Assembly (NCBI GenBank): GCA_937132085.1
Contig: CAKZNV010000204.1
Span: forward strand, 1-33,234
Length of the DNA: 33,234 nt
Direction of reading: 5' to 3'
Source: an uncultured Rubritalea sp.
GTDB taxonomy: Bacteria > Verrucomicrobiota > Verrucomicrobiia > Verrucomicrobiales > Akkermansiaceae
This document shows positions 1-7,677 of this stretch, one piece after another; positions within the stretch are counted from its first letter, which is position 1, and the number at the start of each line of letters is the position of its first letter. The notes under the pieces are model-generated. The model searched no databases and was not told the DNA's origin. It saw only the letters and a program-made list of their open reading frames with translations. A program made the translations under genes and the position numbers.

Positions 1-133
1 AGAACACCCCCAACATCACAAATCATCCGCAAACTAGCAAGTCATCATCGCAGATAGTTTTGAGAATATTTACTAAAACCACAGAAAGCCATGTTTCTTC
101 GCTACCCCCAATCACATAAACAACCAACCTGTA

Positions 134-382
134 TCATTTACCTCGACGGCTATTTTCATTAATAGCAATGAGACTATTGCTCAATAGTCCATGTTTCTTG
201 CGTAATTCTGCTCTTGCGTCTGCCGAACTATAAGTCTCCATTTCTCCTGCCTGAACAGCATCATAGACTTTCTTAGCTCGTAGATCATGCAGCCTTTCAC
301 GCACCTCTCGAAGCACTGCCTCTTGATCCTCTTGAGGTAGCGTTGTAAGCTCTTCTGAAATTCGTTCTGCAATAGCTGTCAT
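134..382 (-). CDS. Small antitoxin-like hypothetical protein
   Basis: An 82-residue, highly charged, mostly helical protein. The first half (residues 1-35) is rich in Glu/Arg and reads like a coiled or dimerising helix; a second part around residues 42-66 carries the pattern GEMETYSSADARAELRKKHG. Size, charge and this layout resemble antitoxins of type II toxin-antitoxin modules, but I do not recognise a named family. It starts 143 bp downstream of the ATPase-nuclease gene on the same strand. A toxin would be expected immediately downstream, in bases 1-133; that stretch shows no convincing reading frame, so either the toxin is lost, it lies outside the window, or the protein is not an antitoxin. 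No Shine-Dalgarno sequence precedes the ATG. Confidence 0.5.
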   Translation of the reverse strand: MTAIAERISEELTTLPQEDQEAVLREVRERLHDLRAKKVYDAVQAGEMETYSSADARAELRKKHGLLSNSLIAINENSRRGK

Positions 383-412
383 CGAACTTAATATAGTCTG
401 TAAGTAACTCTA

Positions 413-502
413 TTACAAATAAACGTATGACCCACGCATTGAACCAATTAGAACAAACTGTGGATCAGGGGTTAGCTCTCTGAACTCTTGGTAGAGACCG
501 TT
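413..502 (-). pseudogene. Possible remnant of a decayed coding region
   Basis: Between the ATPase-nuclease gene and the small antitoxin-like ORF, one minus-strand frame bounded by stops reads about 29 residues of protein-like composition (it contains YQEFRELTPDPQ and then FVLIGSMRG) and has no plausible start of its own. It may be the C-terminal scrap of a gene lost by deletion. The fragment is short and could be chance. Confidence 0.2.
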
Positions 503-525
503 TCAACAAATAGTGATTTCTGTTT

Positions 526-2559
526 CTAGGTTTCTACATCATTATCTAAGCTGTTGATCAGTATCCTTAACTTATTAGTGCGACCTTCTTTCTCTAGGTA
601 TTCGCTGTAATTTTCTTGCGCACGATTTAGCAAATTTTGATAAGTTCTAACACGTATTCCTTGGACCTTGAGCATGGCTTCTTCGTTATACTTATTAGCT
701 TCAACATCCCATCCTCTTGGCAATTTACCTAATAAAACTACTGTTTCAGGTAAGTCTACAGAATATCCTTCTTTTTCTCCAAATACTGACATTTTAGCAG
801 CCCTGTGAGCTTTGATATATTTATCACACTGTTTAAAAATTTCATGAAAATCTACAGTTCTTTCAAACCTTTTGAGTTCTATAATCACATCTTTTCCATC
901 AATAGATTTGTATGCGATATCGATTCTTCCATTTTCAACATCAGCAGGATCTACATCTTTCTCCCATGCTGTTCTAATAGATTTCTCTACAGTAACATCA
1001 CCCTTTTCAACTGCACGTTCCCAGGAGGTGTTCAGTAACCAAAGATTTTCCGCGACAAGTGCTTGAAGTTCTTTCTCTAACGCATTCCTGTCTATTAGTT
1101 CTTTTAACTTTTCAATCACCCGGATTCTTCCAGCAGCTATTTCCCCATACATAGTAGCCTCTAGTCGATTTATATCACAAAAAGCCTCTGTGATTTTTTG
1201 AATTTCATCGTCGCTAACTTCGTCGATATCTTCAAGCCTTTGCTGATGATCTAAGTATTCAAAAGCGATGATAGTATGTTTAATAATGGTTTTTTGCTCA
1301 TCTTGTGAACTGCCGTCTTTGACTACTTTTTTGAGAATATTCTTAGCATACTTCTTGGATTTATCACTCAATGTTTCCATCCATTCTTCAACAGCTGGTA
1401 GACTTAGCAGGGTCTTTTCAACCTTCGCCTTACGAAGCTTGGCTATGGATGTTATAACCTTTTTAACCTCAGTTGAAAGTCGTTTACACAGTTTAAAGTA
1501 TCTGTCGTCGCCCTCTTTAAGCCCTTGTCGACTAGATAGGGCAATGTCTTCTTCATTTGTATCATCAATAAAATCAGCTGAAAGCTCTCCCATAATATAT
1601 TGTCGATAAACTCTGTCGTCGCCAATTTGAGGTAGTAAGTCTTCATGAGCCAATTTCCCTCGCACTAAAAGGATAAGTTTATTGAGGCTATGACTATCCT
1701 CATCTGTAATTTGTCCCGTATGAGCTACCGCACCTAACCAACCCGTTACCGTATGTTGTTCACCATTATGCTCAATAACCAATGGATCTTTTTGATAGCT
1801 ACAAATTGTGATTGGCTCACGACTTAAATCATCTCCTAGATTTTTACAGTATTTTTCATATTTCTTTTTACCTGCCTCTCCATACCACCATATTTCTTGT
1901 AGCTTATGAAAATATTTACGGTCCTCTGCAGTCACGGGTTTACCACCTATCGATACAGAAAAATTTTGGTCAGATTCAATAACTGAAAATCGCCTAGCAA
2001 TTCTTGTCCTTAAATAGTTTGAAACTCTACTAATATTAACTTTAAGGTCAGAGAGAATAATCCTTGTGCCTCCATTCTTTAAACCTACAACTTTACTCTT
2101 TTCAATAGTTTCAGGAAGATAATCTAACTCTAGCTCTGCCTTGTCTTTGATCTCATTGAACTTAAGACGAACACCACCTCTAAACTCTTCTAAACCTTCA
2201 TTACATACTACAGATTGAACCTCAGCTGTATTGGCAATTGAAAACATTGACAATTTACCGATTCCTTTACGCCCCATATATCTGCGTTGGAACTTTGGGC
2301 TCTTGTCTTTATCTGCTCCTCGCTTTCTGTAACCAACATTAAGAAACTTATCTTGAAGGTCTGACGCATTCATACCGCATCCATCGTCTTCAATGGTAAT
2401 TACACCTTTATCTAACTCAAAATTGATATTAACATTTTGAGCATCTGCATCCCAAGAGTTTGCTACAAGCTCTGAAAGCATAGCAGGTGTATTGCTATAC
2501 AAATTGACTCCGAGCTCGTCTAGGACAGTTAATTGGATCTTAAGTTTATAGGAGTTCAT
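526..2559 (-). CDS. GHKL (MutL/MORC-like) ATPase with C-terminal PD-(D/E)xK-like nuclease domain
   Basis: 677 residues. The N-terminal ~170 residues form a GHKL ATPase: N-box ELVANSWDADA (E29, N33, D36), G1 motif DDGCGM (57-62), G2 motif GRKGIGKLS (95-103) and a GGT motif (162-164). A helical middle follows. Near the C-terminus, RID (D547) and IELK (E561, K563) have the spacing of a PD-(D/E)xK nuclease core, preceded by a helix with ENLWLLNTSWE as in Shedu/DUF4263-type nucleases. Its ATG lies inside the stop of the upstream cytosine methyltransferase (ATGA overlap), so the two are translationally coupled. MutL/MORC-family ATPases beside methyltransferases are a described class of restriction-related genes. 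I infer the restriction or effector half of a modification-dependent defence module. The ATPase call is firm; the nuclease call rests on motif spacing only. Confidence 0.85.
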   Translation of the reverse strand: MNSYKLKIQLTVLDELGVNLYSNTPAMLSELVANSWDADAQNVNINFELDKGVITIEDDGCGMNASDLQDKFLNVGYRKRGADKDKSPKFQRRYMGRKGIGKLSMFSIANTAEVQSVVCNEGLEEFRGGVRLKFNEIKDKAELELDYLPETIEKSKVVGLKNGGTRIILSDLKVNISRVSNYLRTRIARRFSVIESDQNFSVSIGGKPVTAEDRKYFHKLQEIWWYGEAGKKKYEKYCKNLGDDLSREPITICSYQKDPLVIEHNGEQHTVTGWLGAVAHTGQITDEDSHSLNKLILLVRGKLAHEDLLPQIGDDRVYRQYIMGELSADFIDDTNEEDIALSSRQGLKEGDDRYFKLCKRLSTEVKKVITSIAKLRKAKVEKTLLSLPAVEEWMETLSDKSKKYAKNILKKVVKDGSSQDEQKTIIKHTIIAFEYLDHQQRLEDIDEVSDDEIQKITEAFCDINRLEATMYGEIAAGRIRVIEKLKELIDRNALEKELQALVAENLWLLNTSWERAVEKGDVTVEKSIRTAWEKDVDPADVENGRIDIAYKSIDGKDVIIELKRFERTVDFHEIFKQCDKYIKAHRAAKMSVFGEKEGYSVDLPETVVLLGKLPRGWDVEANKYNEEAMLKVQGIRVRTYQNLLNRAQENYSEYLEKEGRTNKLRILINSLDNDVET

Positions 2560-3617
2560 AACTTTTTATCTGATTGAAGTTCTTTTAAATGAGAATTGAT
2601 ACTTTTTGCTATGAGTTCCCCCAAAACGACAGGAACGGCGTTGCCAATGAGTCTGCCTAAAGTTTTCTTAACAACGGGTTGACCAGGAGATACAAACTTA
2701 TAGTTTTTGGGAAAACTCTGCAACATAGCTCCTTCTCTCAAGCTAATTGCTCTATCTTGTTCGGGGTGTCCGAACCTACCATTTCCAAATCCGAAAAATT
2801 GTGTTGTCATGGTTGGAGCGGGTTTGCCCCATTCCATCCTACCGTATACTCCTGGGTATGTTTTTCCGCTAGCTTTGCGATGACATTTAGCAACTAATTC
2901 AATATCCCAATCTCTCCACGTTCCTCCTGGTTTAGAAGCTCTTATACGCCTTATGTTTAATTCATTTAGAGCTGAAGATTGGTGTAGAGGATCCGTTTGG
3001 CTGGCTTCACCAGAGGCAATCGCTGGTAATTTGCCAATTACATCTCTTACTGTTTTCTTTTTTCGTTTAAATTTAGCTGAAGAAATCACTTCAATCTCTC
3101 CTAATTTTGAGGCCAATAAAACTAGACGTTTTCTCTGTTGGGCTAGACCATATTCAGAGCAGTCGATAATCTTCTTTGACACATAGTAACCTTGTTGTTC
3201 TAGATTTTCGATGAACTTAAGAAATACATCTTGATCTTCAAGACCGGGCACGTTTTCCATGGTCACCAATTGTGGTTTAATTTCTTCTACTAGTCTACCA
3301 AACTCAAGAAGTAGCCACCACCTAGCATCGTCATTTGTAGCTTTTTGATTGTAAGATGAAAATGTCTGACAAGGAGCGCAGCCTGCAAGTAGTTTAATAG
3401 AATCACCATCATAATAGTCAGCTATGTCTTCGGCTGAAACATCTGTGACTGATTTTAGTAGGAATTCACCAGAATTGTTTTCGGCAAAAGGGTATTCACA
3501 AGCTGGGTCAACATCAACTCCTAGTCTCACCTCTATACCACCTTTTTCTAGACCTTTTGTAAGGCCACCAGCCCCACAAAATAGATCAATCGCTTGGACT
3601 GTGCTTAAGTTCATCAT
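2556..3617 (-). CDS. DNA (cytosine-5)-methyltransferase
   Basis: 353 residues with the ordered motifs of a C5 methyltransferase: motif I IDLFCGAGGLTKGLE (SAM binding) near the N-terminus, motif IV APCQTFSSYN with the catalytic Cys, motif VI MENVPGL, motif VIII QQRKRLVLLAS, a variable target-recognition region, and motif X GNAVPVVLGELIA at the C-terminus. It methylates cytosine C5 in a sequence I cannot predict. The gene begins with two consecutive ATGs; an AAGGA just upstream is better spaced for the second (3614), and this is one of the few Shine-Dalgarno-like sequences in the window, which fits a foreign origin. It is the first gene of a two-gene operon with the GHKL ATPase-nuclease; no separate restriction endonuclease is visible, so the partner is the likely effector. 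Confidence 0.95.
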   Translation of the reverse strand: MMNLSTVQAIDLFCGAGGLTKGLEKGGIEVRLGVDVDPACEYPFAENNSGEFLLKSVTDVSAEDIADYYDGDSIKLLAGCAPCQTFSSYNQKATNDDARWWLLLEFGRLVEEIKPQLVTMENVPGLEDQDVFLKFIENLEQQGYYVSKKIIDCSEYGLAQQRKRLVLLASKLGEIEVISSAKFKRKKKTVRDVIGKLPAIASGEASQTDPLHQSSALNELNIRRIRASKPGGTWRDWDIELVAKCHRKASGKTYPGVYGRMEWGKPAPTMTTQFFGFGNGRFGHPEQDRAISLREGAMLQSFPKNYKFVSPGQPVVKKTLGRLIGNAVPVVLGELIAKSINSHLKELQSDKKL

Positions 3618-3695
3618 TTCCTTGGTTTGACTAGTAGCAATTAATTGTGATCAGAGCCAGAATGTTTAATTTCTTTTTTGGGGGAATAGCTGTCT

Positions 3696-3701
3696 ATTAT
3701 A
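3696..3701 (-). promoter_or_regulatory. Candidate -10 box for the methyltransferase operon
   Basis: A perfect TATAAT on the minus strand about 80 bp upstream of the methyltransferase start. No good -35 hexamer at 17 bp, so the assignment is tentative. Confidence 0.3.
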
Positions 3702-3745
3702 AGTTTATAGCCATAGACACACCTATTGCTAGACTCTGAGCGAGA

Positions 3746-3771
3746 TTTGACTTATTAAGTGCATAGTCAAA
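3746..3771. promoter_or_regulatory. Inverted repeat upstream of the methyltransferase operon
   Basis: TTTGACT and AGTCAAA are perfect 7-bp arms separated by 12 bp (arms at 3746-3752 and 3765-3771), lying between the tRNA-Thr terminator and the candidate methyltransferase promoter. Such sites can bind a regulator or the methyltransferase itself, but no controller gene is present here. Confidence 0.25.
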
Positions 3772-3804
3772 AAACAAGGCTTACAACGATAAGTTGTAAG
3801 CCTT
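3770..3804 (-). terminator. Rho-independent terminator of tRNA-Thr
   Basis: A perfect 12-bp stem (AAGGCTTACAAC with GTTGTAAGCCTT, 5-nt loop) followed on the minus strand by TGTTTTTTG. It lies 10 bp past the tRNA 3' end, so it ends the tRNA-Thr transcript. Confidence 0.85.
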
Positions 3805-3814
3805 TGAATAGAAA

Positions 3815-3889
<75 letters not shown>

Positions 3890-4019
3890 GTTCATTCTTT
3901 TGCTTCCTGATCTCTCACGAAGCGGCGACAATGTGCATGAAAATCACTCAGAAGGCAAGATCTTTTTAATAAAAAAATTCACTTTTCTAATTCACCTATT
4001 TAAGGTCAACTAAACCACA

Positions 4020-4793
4020 ATGAATTCCACTAGCAGATACTATCTCGAACCACACCTCTGGAGCACTGATAATCTGTCACTTACAGGAGACGAGGCGCAT
4101 CATTGCACTCGTGTTCTGCGCTCTAAACTCGGCGATCATGTGGAGGTTTTTGATGGAAATGGACGTAGTGTTGTTGGTGAAATCATTACTTTGGAGAAAG
4201 ATAATGTCGTCATTTCTCCACTTTCGGACATCAAAACCTCGATTCAAGCCCACAAAATCCACCTTCATCAAGCGATCCCTAAAGGCGGCAACATGGAACT
4301 CATCGTCCAGAAAGCAGTGGAGCTCGGTATTTCAGAGATTCAGCCACTCATCACTACCAATACCGTCGCCCGTGCTGAACAACTGAAGAAGAAGCAAGCT
4401 AAGTGGCAACGCATCGCTCTAGAAGCATGTAAGCAATGTGGTCTAAATTTTTTACCAAACATATTACCTACCTTGAGCTATGCCGAGTGGCTAGAACAGC
4501 AGTCTATCAATTCAGCTAATTCCGCTAATACCGATCACTCTCTAAAAGTAGTCGCAGCTCTGCATCCTGAGAGCATACCCTTTCACAATGCATTTACCTC
4601 TGCCTCTACCGCTCAGAACGCCCATCTACTCGTAGGACCAGAAGGAGACTTCTCTGATGAAGAATACAGCCAAGCAATAGCTGCCAACTTTCAGCCAGTT
4701 TCTCTAGGCGACATCATTCTACGAGTCGAAACCGCAACCATTTTCTGTATTAGCATTATCAAACACGAACTCGAAAAAATTAAGACCAACTAA
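4020..4793 (+). CDS. rsmE: 16S rRNA (uracil-1498-N3)-methyltransferase
   Basis: 257 residues, typical for RsmE, which methylates N3 of U1498 in 16S rRNA within assembled 30S subunits using SAM. The N-terminal PUA-like part carries EAHHCTRVLR (25-34). The C-terminal SPOUT knot shows KGGNMELIVQKAVELG (88-103), the SAM-binding LVGPEGDFS (204-212) and the family signature SLGDIILRVETAT (228-240). It is the first gene of a compact plus-strand operon; manA starts 5 bp after its stop. The start ATG fits the family's N-terminus and has no Shine-Dalgarno sequence before it. Confidence 0.96.
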   Translation: MNSTSRYYLEPHLWSTDNLSLTGDEAHHCTRVLRSKLGDHVEVFDGNGRSVVGEIITLEKDNVVISPLSDIKTSIQAHKIHLHQAIPKGGNMELIVQKAVELGISEIQPLITTNTVARAEQLKKKQAKWQRIALEACKQCGLNFLPNILPTLSYAEWLEQQSINSANSANTDHSLKVVAALHPESIPFHNAFTSASTAQNAHLLVGPEGDFSDEEYSQAIAANFQPVSLGDIILRVETATIFCISIIKHELEKIKTN

Positions 4794-4798
4794 CTATC

Positions 4799-5746
4799 AT
4801 GATTTTACCAATACAATTTAAACCGCTCTACCAGGAAAGAGTCTGGGGCGGACGCGAACTCGAAAACGTTTATTCTAGAGCTCTACCTGACAAAACTAGT
4901 CCATTCGGTGAATCATGGGAAATCACGGATCGTGAGGAAGCTCAGTCCGTCGTGACCTCTGGTAATTATCAGTCGTCTACGCTCCATGAACTCTGGACCA
5001 ACCACAGAGAGGAAATTTTCGGCGACAACCTAGCTGGTGACAGATTCCCTATCCTCGTGAAAATCCTCGATGCTAGAGACGATCTCTCTATCCAAGTCCA
5101 TCCACCTACTCACCTAGCAGAATCTCTCAATGGTGAACCTAAAACAGAGATGTGGTATATCGCAGGCTGCGAAAAAGATGCGAATCTCTACGTGGGCTTA
5201 AAAAACGGAGCGACTAAAGAAAGCTTCGAAGCTTCACTACAAGACGGCACTGTAGAGCAGCAAGTCCACGCTATCCAACCTGAAGTAGGTGACAGTATAT
5301 TCATCGCATCTGGCAGACTCCACGCTATTGGAGCTGGATTCCTCATCTATGAAATTCAGCAGAACTCTGACACCACTTACCGTGTGTTCGACTGGAACCG
5401 CCAAGGACTAGATGGCAAGCCGCGTCAGCTCCACATCGAAGAAAGCATGCAGTGTATCGACTTCGATGACTTTGAGCCAACTATGGATACCCCTAGCGGC
5501 CCTAACAATAACTGCATCTCCGACTGCGAACACTTCTACATGGAAAAGCTCTCTCTAACAGAAGGTGCTAGTCTAGGAAATCCACAGCCTAACAGATTCT
5601 CTATCATAACCGTAGTAAGCGGCTCACTGACAGATGATGCAGGAGTCGTCTACAATGCTGGAGAATTCCTAATATTACCTAGAAACGCCAACCCTATGAC
5701 AGTTTCAGAAACCGCAATCATTTTACAAACCGTCATTCCTGACTAA
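4799..5746 (+). CDS. manA: Mannose-6-phosphate isomerase, class I (short form)
   Basis: 315 residues, the length of the short cupin-type phosphomannose isomerases of Bacillus type. It interconverts fructose-6-phosphate and mannose-6-phosphate, feeding GDP-mannose and envelope polysaccharides. Zinc ligands are visible: Q99 and H101 in SIQVHP, E117 in KTEMW and H175 in GRLHAIGAG. The family signature QQNSDTTYRVFDWNR lies at 187-201, and N-terminal VWGG with GESWEI at 16-42. It sits 5 bp after rsmE and 9 bp before ribD, so it is probably cotranscribed; the grouping is not functionally obvious. Confidence 0.94.
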   Translation: MILPIQFKPLYQERVWGGRELENVYSRALPDKTSPFGESWEITDREEAQSVVTSGNYQSSTLHELWTNHREEIFGDNLAGDRFPILVKILDARDDLSIQVHPPTHLAESLNGEPKTEMWYIAGCEKDANLYVGLKNGATKESFEASLQDGTVEQQVHAIQPEVGDSIFIASGRLHAIGAGFLIYEIQQNSDTTYRVFDWNRQGLDGKPRQLHIEESMQCIDFDDFEPTMDTPSGPNNNCISDCEHFYMEKLSLTEGASLGNPQPNRFSIITVVSGSLTDDAGVVYNAGEFLILPRNANPMTVSETAIILQTVIPD

Positions 5747-5755
5747 GATAGCAAT

Positions 5756-6790
5756 GTGACTGACAACGACTACATGCAGCTAGCCATCGCTGAGGCAAAA
5801 AAAGGACTAGGACTCACTAGCCCTAACCCAGCGGTCGGGTCAGTCATCGTAAAAAATGGTGAAATCCTAGGCAAAGGCTGGCACCGTAAAGCTGGCCTCC
5901 CGCATGCCGAGCGTGAAGCTATAGCGGACGCTCTGACTAGACATGAAAAGTCTACACTCAGAGGCGCCACCATCTACGTCACCCTAGAGCCATGCTCTAC
6001 CACGGGGAAAACTCCTGCCTGCGTCGATGGCATCATAGAAGCAGGCATCGCTAAAGTCATCTACGGCGCCACTGATCCGAACCCCGCTCACGTAGGTGGA
6101 GCGGACGCCATGCTGAAAAAGCATCAGATCAAAGTCGTCAGCGGAGTCGAGCGTGTAGCCTGCGAATCGCTTATCCAAGCATTCGCCAAACGCATCACCA
6201 CTGGACTTCCATGGGTCATCGCTAAAACAGCAGTGAGCCTAGATGGACGCATCACCAGACCCAGCGGCGAAGGCCAATGGCTCACTGGCCCTGAAGCTAG
6301 AGCAGAGGTTCACAAGATAAGAGCATCCGTAGACGCCATCATCACAGGTGGAAAAACCGTGCGCAAAGACAACCCCAGCCTCACTATACGAGGTGAAGCA
6401 CACAGTGCAGAGAAAAGCCAACCATGGAGAGTCATCCTTACTCAGAGCGGGAAATCTAGTTTACCACAAGACGCCAACGTTTTCACCGATGAACATGCCG
6501 AGCGCACCATCATCCACGAAGACAAAACACTCACTCAGACTCTCAAAGCACTAGCCGAGCTAGGATGCAACTCAGTCATGCTCGAATGTGGCGGAATCCT
6601 CATGCAGCAATTTCTGAAACAACAACTCATCGATGAGCTAGCCCTATTCATCGCCCCCATCTTCACCGGTGGCCCAGACCACGGATTTGGCATTGGTGAG
6701 CACCTAGATCACAGCCAATTTCTCACCAACAACTCTCACCAGCAACTAGGCAACGACATCCTCATCCGCGGAATTCTCAAAAAATCATAA
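5756..6790 (+). CDS. ribD: Bifunctional diaminohydroxyphosphoribosylaminopyrimidine deaminase / reductase
   Basis: 344 residues, two domains, catalysing the second and third steps of riboflavin synthesis. The N-terminal zinc deaminase shows SPNPAVGSVIV (22-32), H50-A51-E52 and C80/C89 in EPCSTTGKTPAC, where the usual His after the first Cys is Thr (not a zinc ligand). The C-terminal reductase starts near residue 152 with WVIAKTAVSLDGRIT and contains the IRASVDAIITGGKTV motif. The start is GTG, 9 bp after the manA stop; an overlapping ATG is out of frame, and the family needs residues before the internal Met. No other rib genes are nearby. Confidence 0.95.
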   Translation: MTDNDYMQLAIAEAKKGLGLTSPNPAVGSVIVKNGEILGKGWHRKAGLPHAEREAIADALTRHEKSTLRGATIYVTLEPCSTTGKTPACVDGIIEAGIAKVIYGATDPNPAHVGGADAMLKKHQIKVVSGVERVACESLIQAFAKRITTGLPWVIAKTAVSLDGRITRPSGEGQWLTGPEARAEVHKIRASVDAIITGGKTVRKDNPSLTIRGEAHSAEKSQPWRVILTQSGKSSLPQDANVFTDEHAERTIIHEDKTLTQTLKALAELGCNSVMLECGGILMQQFLKQQLIDELALFIAPIFTGGPDHGFGIGEHLDHSQFLTNNSHQQLGNDILIRGILKKS

Positions 6791-6802
6791 ACTTCGATCA
6801 CT

Positions 6803-7195
6803 ATGAGCATCAAAGACATCGCATTCATCGGCTACCCAGTCACCGACATAGCCCGAGCAAGAGCATTCTATGGCGACATTTTAGGATTAAATTCTGGAGA
6901 CATCGATCATGAGCTGGAGAGCATGCCGGGGAAATACTGGATCGAGTATGAAATTGGCAGCGGCACACTGGCTATTTCTAATACTTGGGAGCCATCTGGC
7001 CAGAGCGGCCCCACTATTGCACTAGAAGTAGATGATTTTGACACCACTATGGCTCGGCTAAAAGACGCTGGAGTAAGTATTGAAGCGGATCGCATCGAGA
7101 CCCCAGTCTGTTGTTTCGCCCTCATCTCAGATCCTGATGGGAACTCCATAATGATCCATAAACGCCACTGTGATCAGCACTCCGACAGCCATTAA
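6803..7195 (+). CDS. VOC (glyoxalase/bleomycin-resistance) family protein
   Basis: 130 residues with two beta-alpha-beta-beta-beta repeats of the vicinal oxygen chelate fold. The N-terminal half has IAFIGYPVTDIARARAFYGD; the C-terminal half has ALEVDDFDTTMARLKDAG and ends with LISDPDGNSIMIH, the usual closing motif. Members bind a metal or small ligand and include glyoxalase I, dioxygenases and resistance proteins; the substrate cannot be read from sequence. It begins 12 bp after ribD and is the last gene of the rsmE-manA-ribD operon. Confidence 0.85.
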   Translation: MSIKDIAFIGYPVTDIARARAFYGDILGLNSGDIDHELESMPGKYWIEYEIGSGTLAISNTWEPSGQSGPTIALEVDDFDTTMARLKDAGVSIEADRIETPVCCFALISDPDGNSIMIHKRHCDQHSDSH

Positions 7196-7311
7196 AACGG
7201 CGACCTCAGCCCCCGATCATAAAAAAAACCTCATAAAAAGGCATTTTTTAGTTGCACAAAGTGGGGACTTTAAGTAATTCTCCGCCCGCACCAACTGGTG
7301 CAAACAGATAC

Positions 7312-7385
7312 AGGCCTATAGTGTAATGGTAACACCCCGGATTTTGATTCCGTTATTCTAGGTTCGAGTCCTAGTAGGCCTGCCA
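7312..7385 (+). tRNA. tRNA-Gln (anticodon TTG)
   Basis: 74-nt cloverleaf: acceptor AGGCCTA with TAGGCCT, D-arm GTGT/ACAC, anticodon loop TTTTGAT giving TTG, T-arm CTAGG/CCTAG with TTCGAGT, discriminator G and encoded CCA. The outermost pair of the anticodon stem is mismatched. It is a single gene between the ribD operon and the chitinase gene. Confidence 0.93.
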
Positions 7386-7458
7386 TCTGCCCCCTCTTTT
7401 CTTTTCGTTCTTTATACGAACTCCCCTTTGTCTCTACTTTAGACTCCGACTCAATTTT

Positions 7459-7486
7459 TCAGCTTCTTGCGATGCTGAGGTTTTTC
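7459..7486 (+). terminator. Weak terminator-like hairpin after tRNA-Gln
   Basis: TCAGC (7459-7463) can pair with GCTGA (7474-7478), followed by GGTTTTT. The stem is only 5 bp, so this is a tentative call for the end of the tRNA-Gln transcript. Confidence 0.3.
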
Positions 7487-7558
7487 ATTTCATGATTATA
7501 CCCTGTGAACACTGATAAATAAGCACTCCAACTGATCACCGCATTTTTATGCAGATTT

Positions 7559-7587
7559 ATTATCCATAATTGAAATTACGGATTAAT
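7559..7587. promoter_or_regulatory. Imperfect inverted repeat upstream of the chitinase gene
   Basis: The 292-bp gap between tRNA-Gln and the chitinase holds an AT-rich imperfect palindrome: ATTATCCATAATT (7559-7571) against AATTACGGATTAAT (7574-7587), differing by one inserted base and one substitution. It lies about 90 bp before the start codon and could be an operator. No clear promoter hexamers were identified. Confidence 0.25.
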
Positions 7588-7677
7588 AAATAATTGATAT
7601 GTCATACATAAAACAGTAATCAAACTATGTTCAGTGAGTTATTTTACAGCATTTAACTCAGATGAGCCTCTATTATC

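Noticed and set aside
1-3814. Direct repeat of the tRNA-Thr 3' end marking an island boundary
   Set aside because: No second copy of the tRNA 3' end was seen in this stretch.
7219-7250. A-run, short stem and T-run after the VOC gene, as a terminator
   Set aside because: Only about 3 GC-containing pairs; the rest is A-T pairing between the runs, too weak to call.
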